Below, in pieces: positions 55,773 to 64,000 of a stretch of DNA of 64,000 bases. A program made the position numbers and the translations under genes. Numbering within the stretch: position 1 is the stretch's first letter; every line of letters starts with the position of its first letter. This stretch comes from Nocardia tengchongensis. Its GTDB lineage: Bacteria; Actinomycetota; Actinomycetes; Mycobacteriales; Mycobacteriaceae. The notes under the pieces were generated by a model. It was given only the letters and a program-made list of their open reading frames with translations, ran no database searches and had not been told where the DNA came from. The DNA lies in assembly GCF_018362975.1 (NCBI RefSeq), contig NZ_CP074371.1:6696001-6760000 (forward strand). Reading direction: 5' to 3'.

Positions 55773-56924
55773 TCACAGTGCGCTGTAGACCGCGTCGACC
55801 AGGTTGTAGGCGCGGCGGTCGCCGGAGAGCCAGTCGCGGCGCAGGTTCGGGGTGAAGGCGATGGCGACCCGATTGACGTTGTCTCCCAACCCGATAGCCC
55901 CGCCTGCCCCGGGATGGCCGAAGGCCGTGTCGCGGGCGGGCGCCGGCAGGATCAGGTTTTCCGAGGGCAGCATGTAGCCGAGGCCGAAGGCGCTCTCCAG
56001 TGTGAGCACGGTGTCGCGGCCGCGCACCCGTTCGCGCACCGCCTCGGCGAGCACATCCGCGGGCAGGAACTCCCCCGCCACCAGATCTGCGTAGAAGCGG
56101 GCCAGCGCCCGGGCGGTGGTGACCAGACCGGTGGCGGGCCAACCGCCGGCCAGCACCTCCGGATTGTTGTAGGAGCCCAGCGGATTGGTGGAGGCGCGCA
56201 GCGCCAGCGATGCGGGATCCCGATACGCCTGCGCCATCTCGGCCACCGTGGCGGCGGCGATCGGCGCGGGGTCGGTCCAGGCTTGCTCCGCCGCGGGCGG
56301 GGCGCCGACGCGCGCGGCCCGGGCCGCGACCTCGGGCGGCGCTCCGATCCACAGCTGGTCGCCGAAGGTGCGGTGCACGTATTCCCCGACGGTGAAACCC
56401 GTGTGGCGATAGACGAATTCGTCCAGCAGCCAGCCGAAGGTCATGGCGTGGTAGCCGTGTTCGGTGCCTGGTTTCCACACCGGCCGCTGTCCGGCCAGCC
56501 GGGCGGCTGTCGCCCGGTGGTCCGCGGCCTCGGCGGTGGAAACGGGGGCGTCGAAGGCCGGGAGTCCGGCCCGGTGGGTGAGCAGATCAGCCAGGGTCGT
56601 CGAATCCTTGCCCGCGACACCGTATTCCGGCCACCAGCCGGTCACCGGGTCGTCCCAGCCGAGGCTCTGCCGGTGTGCGACCTGGAGCGCGGCGGTGGCG
56701 GTGAGGGCCTTCGTGCACGAGTAGGTGACCACCGGGGTGTCGGGTAGCCAAGGCCGGTTCGACCGGGTGTCGGCGAGCCCGCCCCACAGGTCCACGACGG
56801 GACGGCCGTCGACGAGGACCGCGACGGCCGCGCCAGCGTTCTGCCCGTCGGCGAAGCTCGCTTCGAACACATCCCGTACCGCCCGGAAGGCCGGGTCGAC
56901 CTGGCCGTCCACGAATCCGTTCAT
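55773..56924 (-). CDS. Beta-lactamase-fold esterase (LipE/EstB type) under a KstR-like box
   Basis: 383 residues. The nucleophile motif SxxK is S69-C-T-K72 (VTYSCTKALTATAALQV), the tyrosine motif is in HGYHAMTFGWLLDEFVYRHT, and HPGAGGAIGLGDNVNRVAIA near the end gives the KTG-like strand. Family members hydrolyse esters of small acids. The KstR-type palindrome 8 bases upstream suggests it is expressed during sterol breakdown. No signal peptide is seen. Confidence 0.85.
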   Translation of the reverse strand: MNGFVDGQVDPAFRAVRDVFEASFADGQNAGAAVAVLVDGRPVVDLWGGLADTRSNRPWLPDTPVVTYSCTKALTATAALQVAHRQSLGWDDPVTGWWPEYGVAGKDSTTLADLLTHRAGLPAFDAPVSTAEAADHRATAARLAGQRPVWKPGTEHGYHAMTFGWLLDEFVYRHTGFTVGEYVHRTFGDQLWIGAPPEVAARAARVGAPPAAEQAWTDPAPIAAATVAEMAQAYRDPASLALRASTNPLGSYNNPEVLAGGWPATGLVTTARALARFYADLVAGEFLPADVLAEAVRERVRGRDTVLTLESAFGLGYMLPSENLILPAPARDTAFGHPGAGGAIGLGDNVNRVAIAFTPNLRRDWLSGDRRAYNLVDAVYSAL

Positions 56925-56931
56925 GGACGAA

Positions 56932-56950
56932 ATTAGAACACGTTCTAGTT
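56932..56950 (-). promoter_or_regulatory. KstR-like operator
   Basis: ATTAGAACACGTTCTAGTT contains the perfect dyad TAGAAC-AC-GTTCTA, which fits the KstR consensus TnnAACnnGTTnnA for sterol-responsive genes of mycobacteria and rhodococci. It ends 8 bases before the esterase start. Confidence 0.68.
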
Positions 56951-56975
56951 TAGGAGGGAACCGGAATCAGGTACT

Positions 56976-57227
56976 GCGAGACCAGCCGCCACCGACGGCA
57001 ACGGCGTCCCCTGGACCCTCGGCTACATCTTCAACTACAACACCGCCATCGCCGACAAGGTCATCCCCCAGGTGACCGCCTGCTGGTGGAAGACCGACGC
57101 CCCGAAGGCCGGCAAGAACGTCTACTACGGCAACGCGGTCGACCAGTCCGGGGAGTCCTCGGTCTGCTGGTACGGCGGCAGCTCGCAGAGCGACAGCAAG
57201 ATCACGGTCACGCCGACCTTCGGCTGA
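56976..57227 (+). pseudogene. C-terminal remnant of a secreted protein
   Basis: A frame without any start codon gives ATDGNGVPWTLGYIFNYNTA, then IADKVIPQVTACWWKTDAPK and 'SVCWYGGSSQSDSKITVTPTFG' to a stop at 57227. Composition (Trp, Tyr, paired Cys) suits an exported small protein, but the signal peptide and start are missing; the sequence meets the KstR-box promoter of the neighbouring gene abruptly. So the 5' part was probably deleted. A terminator hairpin follows. Confidence 0.5.
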
Positions 57228-57239
57228 CCCCCGACCGAT

Positions 57240-57271
57240 GCTCGCCGCGGGCATTGCCGCCCGCGGCGAGC
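57240..57271. terminator. Terminator hairpin
   Basis: GCTCGCCGCGGGC, loop ATTGCC, GCCCGCGGCGAGC: a perfect 13-bp stem between the remnant and the convergent alcohol dehydrogenase gene. Confidence 0.82.
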
Positions 57272-57278
57272 CATCCGG

Positions 57279-58393
57279 TCAGTCGAAGACGATCACCTGG
57301 CGCAGGGCATGGCCGGCGGCCAATTCGTCCATGGCCCTGTTGATTTCGTCGAGCCGGATGCGGGAGGAGACCAGGCGTTCGACGGGGAGCTTGCCCTCGC
57401 GCCACATGCGGACGAATTCGGGGATGTCGCGGGCGGGGACGGCGGAGCCGAGGTAGCTGCCGATGATGGTGCGGCCCTGGGCGACCAGGCCCAGCGGGGG
57501 ATGCTGGCGCGGGCGTCGGGGGCGGGCAGGCCGACGGTGACGGTGACGCCGCCGGGGGCGGTGGCGGCCACCGCGGTTTCGAAGGCGCGGATGTTGCCGG
57601 CGGCCTCGACGACAGCTTCGGCCTGGATGTTGCCTTCGGCGATCTCCTGGGGCGTGTAGGCGGCGGTCGCGCCGAGTTCGAGTGCGGTCTTCAGCTTTTC
57701 GGGGACGGTGTCCACGGCGATGACCTCGTTACCGTGTTCGGCGCGCAGGGCGGCGGCCACCAGGACCGCGGCCATGCCGACGCCACCGAGACCGACCACC
57801 ATGATGCGATCGGCCGGACCGGGCTTGGCCGAATTCAGCAGTGCGCCACCGCCGGTGAGCACGGCGCAGCCCAGCACCGCGGCGACGTCCGGCGGCACGT
57901 CGTCGTCCACGGGAACCACCGAGCGGCGATCGACCACGGCGTGCGTGGCGAAGGCCGAGACGCCCAGGTGGTGATGGACTTCGGCGCCCCCGCGCAGCAA
58001 TCGCCTGCCACCGGCGAGCAGTTCGCCCGCGTTGTTGGCGAGACTGCCCGCCTCGCAGGGAGTACGGCCCTCGGTGGCGCAGCCGGCGCACTGGCCGCAG
58101 CGGGGCAGGAAGGTCATGACGACGCGCTGGCCGACCCGCAGATCGGAGTCGCCGGGACCGAGGGCCTCGATGCGACCGGCGGCCTCGTGGCCCAGCAGCA
58201 TGGGGACGGGGCGGACGCGGTTGCCGTCCACCACCGACAGGTCGGAATGGCACAGGCCCGCGGCCTCGATCCGGACCAGGAGCTCGCCGGGGCCGGGTTC
58301 GCCCAGGTCCAGCTCACTGATGGTGATCGGCTTCGAGTCGGCGAAGGGCGTCGGCGCCCCGATCTGTTCCAGGACGGCACCACGAATCCTCAT
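57279..58393 (-). CDS. Zinc-dependent alcohol dehydrogenase, one apparent frameshift
   Basis: From the ATG at 58393: LVRIEAAGLCHSDLSVVDGN (catalytic-zinc Cys), MLLGHEAAGRIEALGPG (His-Glu), the structural-zinc Cys set in LPRCGQCAGCATEGRTPCEA, and NAD-binding MVVGLGGVGMAAVL. The frame is lost at a run of five G at 57496-57500; a sixth would restore 'ASIPPLGLVAQGRTIIGSYL' and the ending GHALRQVIVFD at 57279, for about 371 residues, the class III/MDR length. A sequencing deletion is likely. The substrate is an unknown alcohol. Confidence 0.84.
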
Positions 58394-58468
58394 GCGCCCG
58401 ACGCTACTCCATCGCACCTTCCCAGACAGTCCGGAATCTGATTCCATGGAGGCCGGACAGGAGCACCT

Positions 58469-59122
58469 ATGACCACTTCGCCGACCACCGGCAACCGCGC
58501 CTTCAACCATGTGGTGACGCAGTTCTGGGGGAACGTCGCCCGCGCCTACGACACCGCGGCCCTGCAGCATCTCGTCTACCGCCCGCCGCAGGATCAGATG
58601 GTCGCCGAGTTGCGCGCCGCCGGATCCCGGCGGATCGCCGACATCGGCTGCGGCACCGGCATTCTCACCACCCGGATCCAGCGCGAACTGCGGCCCGACG
58701 CCGTCTACGGCGTGGATGCCTCGGCGGGCATGCTGGAGCAGGCGCGCACTCGCTCGGCCGAGGTGCGGTGGCGGCATTCCGCCGCCGAGCACCTCCCCTT
58801 CGCCGACGGCGAACTGGACGCCGTGGTCACCACCAGCGCGTTCCACTTCTTCGACCATCCGGTGGCGCTGCGCGAGTTCCATCGGGTGCTCGCACCCGGC
58901 GGCCTGGTGGCCATCGCGACCATGCATCCCTCCGGTCCGGCGTCACGCCCGATCCAGCAGCTGACCCGCAGCCCGCGTTTCCCCGCGCACGCGCCGTCAC
59001 CGCGCGAGACCCGGAAGCTGCTGACCGACGCCGGTTTCGAGGTCGTCGATCAGCGCAAGGTCGCGCGGCCGCTGCCGTCCTGGCTGATTCCGGACGTGAT
59101 CACGGTCGGCAAGCGCCGCTGA
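58469..59122 (+). CDS. Class I SAM-dependent methyltransferase
   Basis: 217 residues. SAM-binding motif I is RIADIGCGTGILTTRI near 54-69, the acidic ribose contact is AVYGVDASAGMLEQA, and AEHLPFADGELDAVVTTSAF then LAPGGLVAIATMHPSG follow, as in UbiE/methyltransferase-11 proteins. ACAGGAG precedes the ATG. Divergent from the alcohol dehydrogenase; substrate unknown. Confidence 0.86.
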   Translation: MTTSPTTGNRAFNHVVTQFWGNVARAYDTAALQHLVYRPPQDQMVAELRAAGSRRIADIGCGTGILTTRIQRELRPDAVYGVDASAGMLEQARTRSAEVRWRHSAAEHLPFADGELDAVVTTSAFHFFDHPVALREFHRVLAPGGLVAIATMHPSGPASRPIQQLTRSPRFPAHAPSPRETRKLLTDAGFEVVDQRKVARPLPSWLIPDVITVGKRR

Positions 59123-59125
59123 TCC

Positions 59126-59923
59126 TCACGTCCCCGGGTTGTCGCCGCCGCGGAAGCAGACGGTGAGCTCGAGCTTGCGCCAGATCACCCAGACCGCGCC
59201 GCGGCCGTCCCGGGGACAGGACGCGCCGGAGGTGGCGGGCGCCAGCACGGCGGTGGCCTGGACGACATGCTCGCCGCGCGTGGCGCAGTCGACCTTCGAG
59301 GGGGCGTCCATGGCGGTGGTGTCGTAGCAGACCCCGGCGCGCCAGTCGAAGGTCAAGCACAGGTGATAGCGGGCCTTGCCGGACTTGTCCTTCGGGGCGG
59401 AGTCGAGCGTGTACAGCGGGTCGGTGCACGGGTCCGGGCCGATCTGCAGCACGCGGTAGTTCGCGTCCACCTCGGCGCAGTCCGACGGCTCGGGGGTGCC
59501 CGCCTTCCAAGTCGGCGCGCCCGCGGCGTCGCGGGCTCGCTCGATGGGGACTTCGACGCAATCGCCCGGCTTCAGCGACGCCATCGGGTCGGGGGCAGGC
59601 GGCTTGGCCGAGGTGGTCGGCTGCCCGGCCGGCACGAGTTCGGGTGGTGCGCCGATAGCCGTGCCCGCGATGGTCTCCCGGGACATGGGCGCGAGTGTGG
59701 CGGTCGCGGTGGCGAAGACGAGGATCCAGCCCAGGGCCGCGAACGCTACCGCGCCCGCCCGCCGGGGCCGCCCGGTGCGCGCAGCCGCGTTCGAATCCCT
59801 TGCCGGATTCGGCGCTTTGCCGACCCGGCTCGCGAGGGCCGCGGCAAGGCCGAGCTGCAACACCGCTACCGCGAGAACCCAACCGACGCCGTGGCCCGCC
59901 ACCGCCCAACCCCCTCGACTCAA
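59126..59923 (-). CDS. Membrane protein with exported Cys-rich (septum-formation-like) domain
   Basis: 265 residues. Two membrane helices (GVGWVLAVAVLQLGLAAALA and VAFAALGWILVFATATATLA) flank a basic loop; the rest is outside, with SLKPGDCVEVPIERARDAAG, then CAEVDANYRVLQIGPDPCTD and YHLCLTFDWRAGVCYDTTAM, with several Cys pairs. The 'LKPGDCV' opening resembles the septum-formation/LppU-type domain. The start appears to be a TTG (59923); a GTG at 59902 is possible. Confidence 0.65.
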   Translation of the reverse strand: MSRGGWAVAGHGVGWVLAVAVLQLGLAAALASRVGKAPNPARDSNAAARTGRPRRAGAVAFAALGWILVFATATATLAPMSRETIAGTAIGAPPELVPAGQPTTSAKPPAPDPMASLKPGDCVEVPIERARDAAGAPTWKAGTPEPSDCAEVDANYRVLQIGPDPCTDPLYTLDSAPKDKSGKARYHLCLTFDWRAGVCYDTTAMDAPSKVDCATRGEHVVQATAVLAPATSGASCPRDGRGAVWVIWRKLELTVCFRGGDNPGT

Positions 59924-59985
59924 CCCGTTTGCAAGCTATCCCACGGGTGAGCATCGGGCAAACGGGCGAAAAGCCCGGGATCGGG

Positions 59986-61422
59986 TCAGGAGGCGAGTTC
60001 GGAGGCGGATTCGGCCGGCACGGGCGGCCACGGGGTCGGGCTGATGTGCGACGGTTTGGCGGTCGGGCTGTCGTCCCAGTCGAAGTGCACGCCGACCCAG
60101 GCCTTGGGCCGGTCGAAACTGATGTCGCGGGCGTCGAAGGCGGCGCGGCGGAAGGAGATGTCGCCGAAGAAGTCGCCGCCGGCGAACACCACCTTGCGGC
60201 CCGCGAACACCGTGTCGGCGAAGGACACGGTGCCGTGGTACTCGGTGCGGGCGAAGGACACCTCCTGGGTGCGCCCGTTCCGCCAGCGGATGGGCGCGCC
60301 CAGGCGGGCGCAGTCGAAGGAGCTGGAGTCGGTGCAGAAGCGGGCATCGGCGAAGGTGACTCGCGCACCGGTGAATTCGGCGCCGGTGAAGGTGACGCGC
60401 TCGCCGTCGAACACGCCGCGCTCGAAGGAGGTGGACTCGGCGGCGAAGGCGGCGTTGGCGAAGCTGGTCCGCTCCCCCACGAAGGTGGTGCGGTCGAATG
60501 CCGTTCGCGCACCCCGGAACTCGGCGCCCTCGAAGCTGCCGCCGCCACCGAAGGTGGCCTCGGAGAAGGTGACGCCGGTCGCCCCACGGTCGGCGCGGCC
60601 CACCTCGGTGTGCGCGAACTCGGCGTGGTCGAAGACGGCGGCGCTGCGGAAGATGGCCCCGCGGAAGGTGACCCGCTTGCCCAGGAACCGCGCCTTCTCG
60701 AAGGTGACGATGCGGCCGCTGAGGAACATGGCGTTGGTGAAGCGGGTATTGCGGCCCGCGAACACGGTGTAGCGGAAGTCGGCGTTCTCGAACACCGCGT
60801 CGGTGAAGTCGAAATCACATTCGCACCATCGGGTTTCGGCCGAGGGTCGCAGATGTTCGGCGATCACGCGCACGATGGTGTCGCGGACCTGCCGGTCGTT
60901 CTGGCGATAGGTGTACACCCGTTCCACGGCGGTGCCGTTGTCCTCGATGCGCTGAGACTTGGAGACCAGGTGACTGGCGCCCTCCTCCGGCGCGTAGGGC
61001 AGCCGCAGGTAGCCGCACAGCACGTCCACGCACTGCTGCCGCCGCCAGCGGGCGGAGAATTCGTCGGCCACCCCGGCCATGGCGTAGACCCCGGCGATAC
61101 GTACCGCCACGTCGGGGTCGCCGAGCTGGCGGGCGGCGGCCCCGAACACCTCGGCGAAGCGTCCACGCTCGGCGTCCCGCTGTTTCCGATACGCCACCAC
61201 CAGGGCGACCGCGCCACCGATACCGGCCGCTACCGCCAGCGAAATCCGGCTCAGGTCCAGCTGATTCGGCGTCTCGGCCTTCGCGCCGAGGAAATGCCAC
61301 AGCCCCCACCAGGTGATACCCGCGATGGCGAGCCCGCCCGCCACGGCGCCCAGCACCGACACCATCAGACCCGACCGCTGTACCGTCCGGCTCACCACCC
61401 CACCGAACCTCCACCGCCGCAT
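59986..61422 (-). CDS. Membrane-anchored pentapeptide-repeat protein
   Basis: 478 residues. Two N-terminal membrane helices (about 15-33 and 48-63), a helical domain (RFAEVFGAAARQLGDPDVAV, then RIAGVYAMAGVADEFSARWR) typical of actinobacterial pentapeptide proteins, and more than 20 A(D/N)LxF-like repeats from about 200 to 455 (DAVFENADFRYTVFAGRNTR, EGAEFRGARTAFDRTTFVGE and so on), which would fold into a right-handed square helix. Soluble relatives protect gyrase; membrane ones have no clear role. Confidence 0.85.
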   Translation of the reverse strand: MRRWRFGGVVSRTVQRSGLMVSVLGAVAGGLAIAGITWWGLWHFLGAKAETPNQLDLSRISLAVAAGIGGAVALVVAYRKQRDAERGRFAEVFGAAARQLGDPDVAVRIAGVYAMAGVADEFSARWRRQQCVDVLCGYLRLPYAPEEGASHLVSKSQRIEDNGTAVERVYTYRQNDRQVRDTIVRVIAEHLRPSAETRWCECDFDFTDAVFENADFRYTVFAGRNTRFTNAMFLSGRIVTFEKARFLGKRVTFRGAIFRSAAVFDHAEFAHTEVGRADRGATGVTFSEATFGGGGSFEGAEFRGARTAFDRTTFVGERTSFANAAFAAESTSFERGVFDGERVTFTGAEFTGARVTFADARFCTDSSSFDCARLGAPIRWRNGRTQEVSFARTEYHGTVSFADTVFAGRKVVFAGGDFFGDISFRRAAFDARDISFDRPKAWVGVHFDWDDSPTAKPSHISPTPWPPVPAESASELAS

Positions 61423-61608
61423 AGCCGAAGAATAGCGATCCGGGTCCGGTCACGCATCGGATGCGGGCAATTCCACCCCGACTTCGCGCACCCGAAAATC
61501 CGGACACCACAATCCGTTTCACCCCGAATGCCGCATCCCCCGGCGACACGCGGTCACCGGGGATGCGATTCGGACTATTCAGGAAGCGTGACGGTCGCGA
61601 TGGGCAGT

Positions 61609-62853
61609 TCAGTCGACCACGGCGGCGACCGCGGCCGCTTCGGCCTTGGCGGCCTCGGCATTGCGGCGCAAGCCCATCCCGGCCGCGCCGAGGCAGGCCA
61701 GCGCGACCAGCACGACGAACCACGGGAAGACCGTGCTCAGCCCCCACGTGGTGGCCGCCCAGCCCGCCACCACCGTCGGCACCGCCATGGCCGAGTAGGC
61801 CAGCAGGTAGTAGGCCGACATGGTCTCGCCCCGCTTGTGTTGCGGCACAACGTTGGACAGGTGCCGCAGCGATCCGCCGAAGCCCAGCCCGAAGGTGCCG
61901 CCCAGCGCGAGTCCGGCCAGCAGTACCAGCACCCAGTTGTGGGTGTTCAAGGCCGGGATGGTGAGCAGCAGCGCGATCGCCATCCCGATGTCGCCGGCGA
62001 TGGCCGCGCGGCGCGCCGGGATACCGCCCGCGACGGCCTGGGCGAGCGCGCCCGCGGTCGCCGTGGAGGCCACCACCGCGCCGCCGAACACGAGATTGTG
62101 GATGCCGGTCTCGGCCGAGGCCAGCGACGGATACAGCGACAGCAGCACGCCCAGCACCGACCAGGCCGCCATCACGCCCAGCGCCGAAAACCAGAAATCA
62201 CCGCGGATCTCCTGCGGCACCGCCGGTTTGGCGATGGTGATGCGCTGCTTCCGACGCGCCGTGTGCGGTTCCCGCAGCGCCAGCACGCCCGCCGCGATCA
62301 GCAGGCACACCAGCGTGATCACCACGTACGGAGTCCGCAGGGGATGCGGCGCGTACTGGGCCAGCACCGCGGACCCCAGAATCGCCACGGCCATACCGAC
62401 ATTGAAGGCCACCCCGGACAGCTGGCCCGACCGCGCGCCGGCCTGTGGCCGCAGATCCAGCAGCGCCGCCGCCCCGGCCACCACGATCGCGCCGACCGCG
62501 GCCCCGTGCAGCGCTCGCGCCAGCAGCAGCATGGCCACATTGTCGGCGAACAGGAACACCACCAGGCCCACGATCATGGTGGCGAACGCACCGAGCAGGA
62601 CCGGCTTGCGGCCCACCACATCCGAGATCCGGCCCGACACCAGGACCGCGCCCAGCGCGGCCACCGCGTAGACGGCGAAGACGAACGTGGTGGTGAGCGG
62701 CGAGAAGTGCCAGCTCTTCTGATACAACCCATAGAGCGGTGCGGGCGCCCCCGAAACACCGAGCGCTACGCCGCTGGCCGCGAGAACGAGCGCGTAGGCC
62801 CAGCTCTGACTACCCTGTTCGGTTCGTGTCGCTACCGCTGTCGCCGATGCCAT
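61609..62853 (-). CDS. MFS transporter, 12-helix
   Basis: 414 residues with about 12 helices. The helix 2-3 loop motif is SGRISDVVGRKPVLLG, and the helix-4/5 region reads LLARALHGAAVGAIVVAGAA; the second half has RHLSNVVPQHKRGETMSAYY. Probably an efflux pump. The start is taken as ATG 62853 after GGGGG; ATG 62865 is possible but has no ribosome site. Divergent from an ArsR-like regulator with a long inverted repeat between them. Confidence 0.84.
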   Translation of the reverse strand: MASATAVATRTEQGSQSWAYALVLAASGVALGVSGAPAPLYGLYQKSWHFSPLTTTFVFAVYAVAALGAVLVSGRISDVVGRKPVLLGAFATMIVGLVVFLFADNVAMLLLARALHGAAVGAIVVAGAAALLDLRPQAGARSGQLSGVAFNVGMAVAILGSAVLAQYAPHPLRTPYVVITLVCLLIAAGVLALREPHTARRKQRITIAKPAVPQEIRGDFWFSALGVMAAWSVLGVLLSLYPSLASAETGIHNLVFGGAVVASTATAGALAQAVAGGIPARRAAIAGDIGMAIALLLTIPALNTHNWVLVLLAGLALGGTFGLGFGGSLRHLSNVVPQHKRGETMSAYYLLAYSAMAVPTVVAGWAATTWGLSTVFPWFVVLVALACLGAAGMGLRRNAEAAKAEAAAVAAVVD

Positions 62854-62872
62854 CGCGGCCCCCATCAGGTAA

Positions 62873-62923
62873 GTTTGATTCTTGTCGAACTCAACCGTAG
62901 CCGAGGTTCGACAGCGATCAAAC
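62873..62923. promoter_or_regulatory. Probable operator: spaced inverted repeat
   Basis: GTTTGATTCTTGTCGAAC (62873-62890) and, inverted, GTTCGACAGCGATCAAAC (62906-62923) match at 15 of 18 positions with a 15-base spacer, between the divergent MFS and ArsR-like genes. Two dimers could bind side by side. Confidence 0.75.
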
Positions 62924-62945
62924 CAGTTATCGAGTGAGGTAGGTC

Positions 62946-63293
62946 ATGACCGACGCCGACGCGCTGCCCGCCGTGGCCCCGCTGCCAGCGGTGCTCGGCG
63001 CGCTACAGGACCCCGTGCGACTGGAAATCGTCCGCCGCCTGGCCGACGCGGGCGTCCCTATCCGATGCGGCCTCACCTACGACGGCGTCAGCAAGTCCAC
63101 CGCCGCCCACCACTTCAAGATCCTGCGCGAAGCGGGCGTCACCGAACGCGTGACCATCGAGGGCAACACCCACCTACGCCTCCGCGCGGCCGACCTCGAC
63201 GCGGCCCTGCCAGGCCTGCTCCCGGCCGTCCTCGCCGCCGCCAACCGCGAACTCACCGAGATAGGCGAGGACGGCAGCAGCACCACCGACTGA
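62946..63293 (+). CDS. ArsR-like winged-helix regulator
   Basis: 115 residues: LGALQDPVRLEIVRRLADAG, GVSKSTAAHHFKILREAGVT and ERVTIEGNTHLRLRAADLDA give the ArsR/HTH_20 fold. No metal-binding Cys motif is present, so it probably senses a small organic molecule. GAGGTAGG precedes the ATG. It likely represses the divergent MFS pump. Confidence 0.85.
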   Translation: MTDADALPAVAPLPAVLGALQDPVRLEIVRRLADAGVPIRCGLTYDGVSKSTAAHHFKILREAGVTERVTIEGNTHLRLRAADLDAALPGLLPAVLAAANRELTEIGEDGSSTTD

Positions 63294-63394
63294 TCCAGCC
63301 GGATCCCGCTGGGACGCCTGTCCCGGTGGCCGAACGAATCCGGACGCCACTCGATCGAGTCGTCGGCATTCAGGGTCCAGGGCAACCAGGCTGT

Positions 63395-63430
63395 GCGGCA
63401 GCGACTTCCACCAGACGACGATGTCGTCGT
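63395..63430 (-). repeat. Partial duplicate of the next gene's 3' end
   Basis: GCGGCAGCGACTTCCACCAG then ACGACGATG resembles the coding end of the right-edge gene (GCGGCAAGGACTTCCACCAG then TCGACGACA at 63504-63532). Read on the minus strand it gives VVWWKSLPH beside WWKSLPLN. It suggests a lost tandem paralogue. 63294-63498 holds no intact gene. Confidence 0.5.
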
Positions 63431-63498
63431 GAAGACGGCTGCGACGACCTATGACGCACCCAAATCGGTCACCCGCCGCGGGCGGGGCGGGATCAGGA

Positions 63499-64000
63499 CT
63501 AGTTGAGCGGCAAGGACTTCCACCAGTCGACGACACCGGACGGGGTGGCCGGGGCGCCGCGGGTGTACATGAGGAACTTGTCGCGCTTGTGGTCGTCGAA
63601 GAACGACGTGGCGAAGACCGTGGACGGCACGTCGACGGAGGCGTCGAAGCGGTGGTTCACGTATTGCTTCGCACCGCAGTACTCCTTGAAGGTCAGATCC
63701 TCCAGAGCGCTGCCGACCGGCCGGATCCGGCGCGCCGCCGAGCGCGCCACCGCGGCCGAATCGTAGGCGAACACGATGTACTCGCGGACGTCGTGATCGG
63801 CGGAGTACTGGCAGTCCCACGCGGCGGCCCAGCCCTCGAAGGCGAAGGGCGGCAGGAAATCCTTGGTGTCGTGATCGACCACCCGGCAACTGGCCGAGTT
63901 GAAACCCGAACCCAGTTCGGGCGAGCGCGGCACCAGGCCCGGGAAAGCCGCACTGATCTCGGCGATTTCGGGTGCGGCCGCCTTCGGCCTGGCGCCGCGG
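63499..64000 (-). CDS. Secreted or surface protein of unknown function (partial)
   Basis: The frame is open to the right edge of the window, so the true start lies outside. The visible 166 residues run through PRSPELGSGFNSASCRVVDH, FAFEGWAAAWDCQYSADHDV, EYIVFAYDSAAVARSAARRI and KEYCGAKQYVNHRFDASVDV to WWKSLPLN. Three Cys suggest disulfides and an exported domain, like the sensor domains of Nocardia lipoproteins. No family is recognised. An ATG/GTG at 63933 is in frame but is probably internal. Confidence 0.6.
   Translation of the reverse strand, partial: RGARPKAAAPEIAEISAAFPGLVPRSPELGSGFNSASCRVVDHDTKDFLPPFAFEGWAAAWDCQYSADHDVREYIVFAYDSAAVARSAARRIRPVGSALEDLTFKEYCGAKQYVNHRFDASVDVPSTVFATSFFDDHKRDKFLMYTRGAPATPSGVVDWWKSLPLN

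Noticed and set aside
59695..62937. A 1080-codon open frame on the plus strand
   Set aside because: It lies antisense to the septum-like, pentapeptide-repeat and MFS genes. Its product is low-complexity Arg/Gly/His-rich, as expected when high-GC genes are read backwards.

Overview
The window is high-GC actinobacterial DNA, most likely from Nocardia or a close mycolic-acid relative. The basis is gene content typical of that group (F420-type nitroreductases, a DosR/DosS-like pair, TIGR03085, DUF4189 and DUF3558 proteins, an MTB12-like lipoprotein, XRE/DUF397 pairs) and the core set dapB, dapA, RNase J and ftsK. No rRNA, tRNA, CRISPR array, insertion sequence or prophage was seen. The genus is an inference.

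Layout. 1-21.4 kb is a loosely packed accessory region with long intergenic gaps. It holds the tail of a LuxR regulator, a broken lipoprotein, an isolated MraY, a secreted GH5 glycosidase, a thioesterase, a YrhB-like broken gene, two deazaflavin (F420)-type reductases (one divergent from a TetR with a perfect operator), a DosR/DosS-like pair placed tail to tail, a serine beta-lactamase-fold hydrolase, and a TetR-GMC oxidoreductase-flavin monooxygenase operon. A dispersed intergenic repeat is scattered only through this part. 21.4-26.9 kb holds a MarR with a cysteine-rich tail divergent from a glyoxalase-fold gene, two decayed genes (YdeI and ArfB remnants), an orphan Imm51-like gene, and an XRE/DUF397 pair with a divergent small-protein operon.

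26.9-35.7 kb is the conserved core: ftsK, a SARP regulator, small secreted proteins, RNase J and dapA. 35.9-47.1 kb carries regulators with their efflux pumps and an operon of response regulator, sensor kinase and a second kinase-like membrane protein. 47.1-52.0 kb is an allantoin (purine) degradation operon in which four genes overlap by 4 bp each: Asp/Glu-type racemase, HpcH/HpaI-like aldolase, allantoicase and PuuE-type allantoinase, preceded by a GntR regulator. 52.0-64.0 kb holds dapB with a co-translated membrane protein, a phytase-like lipoprotein, a beta-lactamase-fold esterase under a KstR-like box, a zinc alcohol dehydrogenase, a methyltransferase, a pentapeptide-repeat membrane protein, an MFS pump with a divergent ArsR-like regulator, and a secreted protein cut by the right edge.

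Sequence quality matters here. ftsK needs four frame corrections, and dapA, the alcohol dehydrogenase and a MarR gene need one each. Nearly all are single missing bases in G/C runs, which points to sequencing indels rather than real gene loss. The YdeI and ArfB remnants and the fragment at 57.0 kb lack large parts and look like genuine decay.
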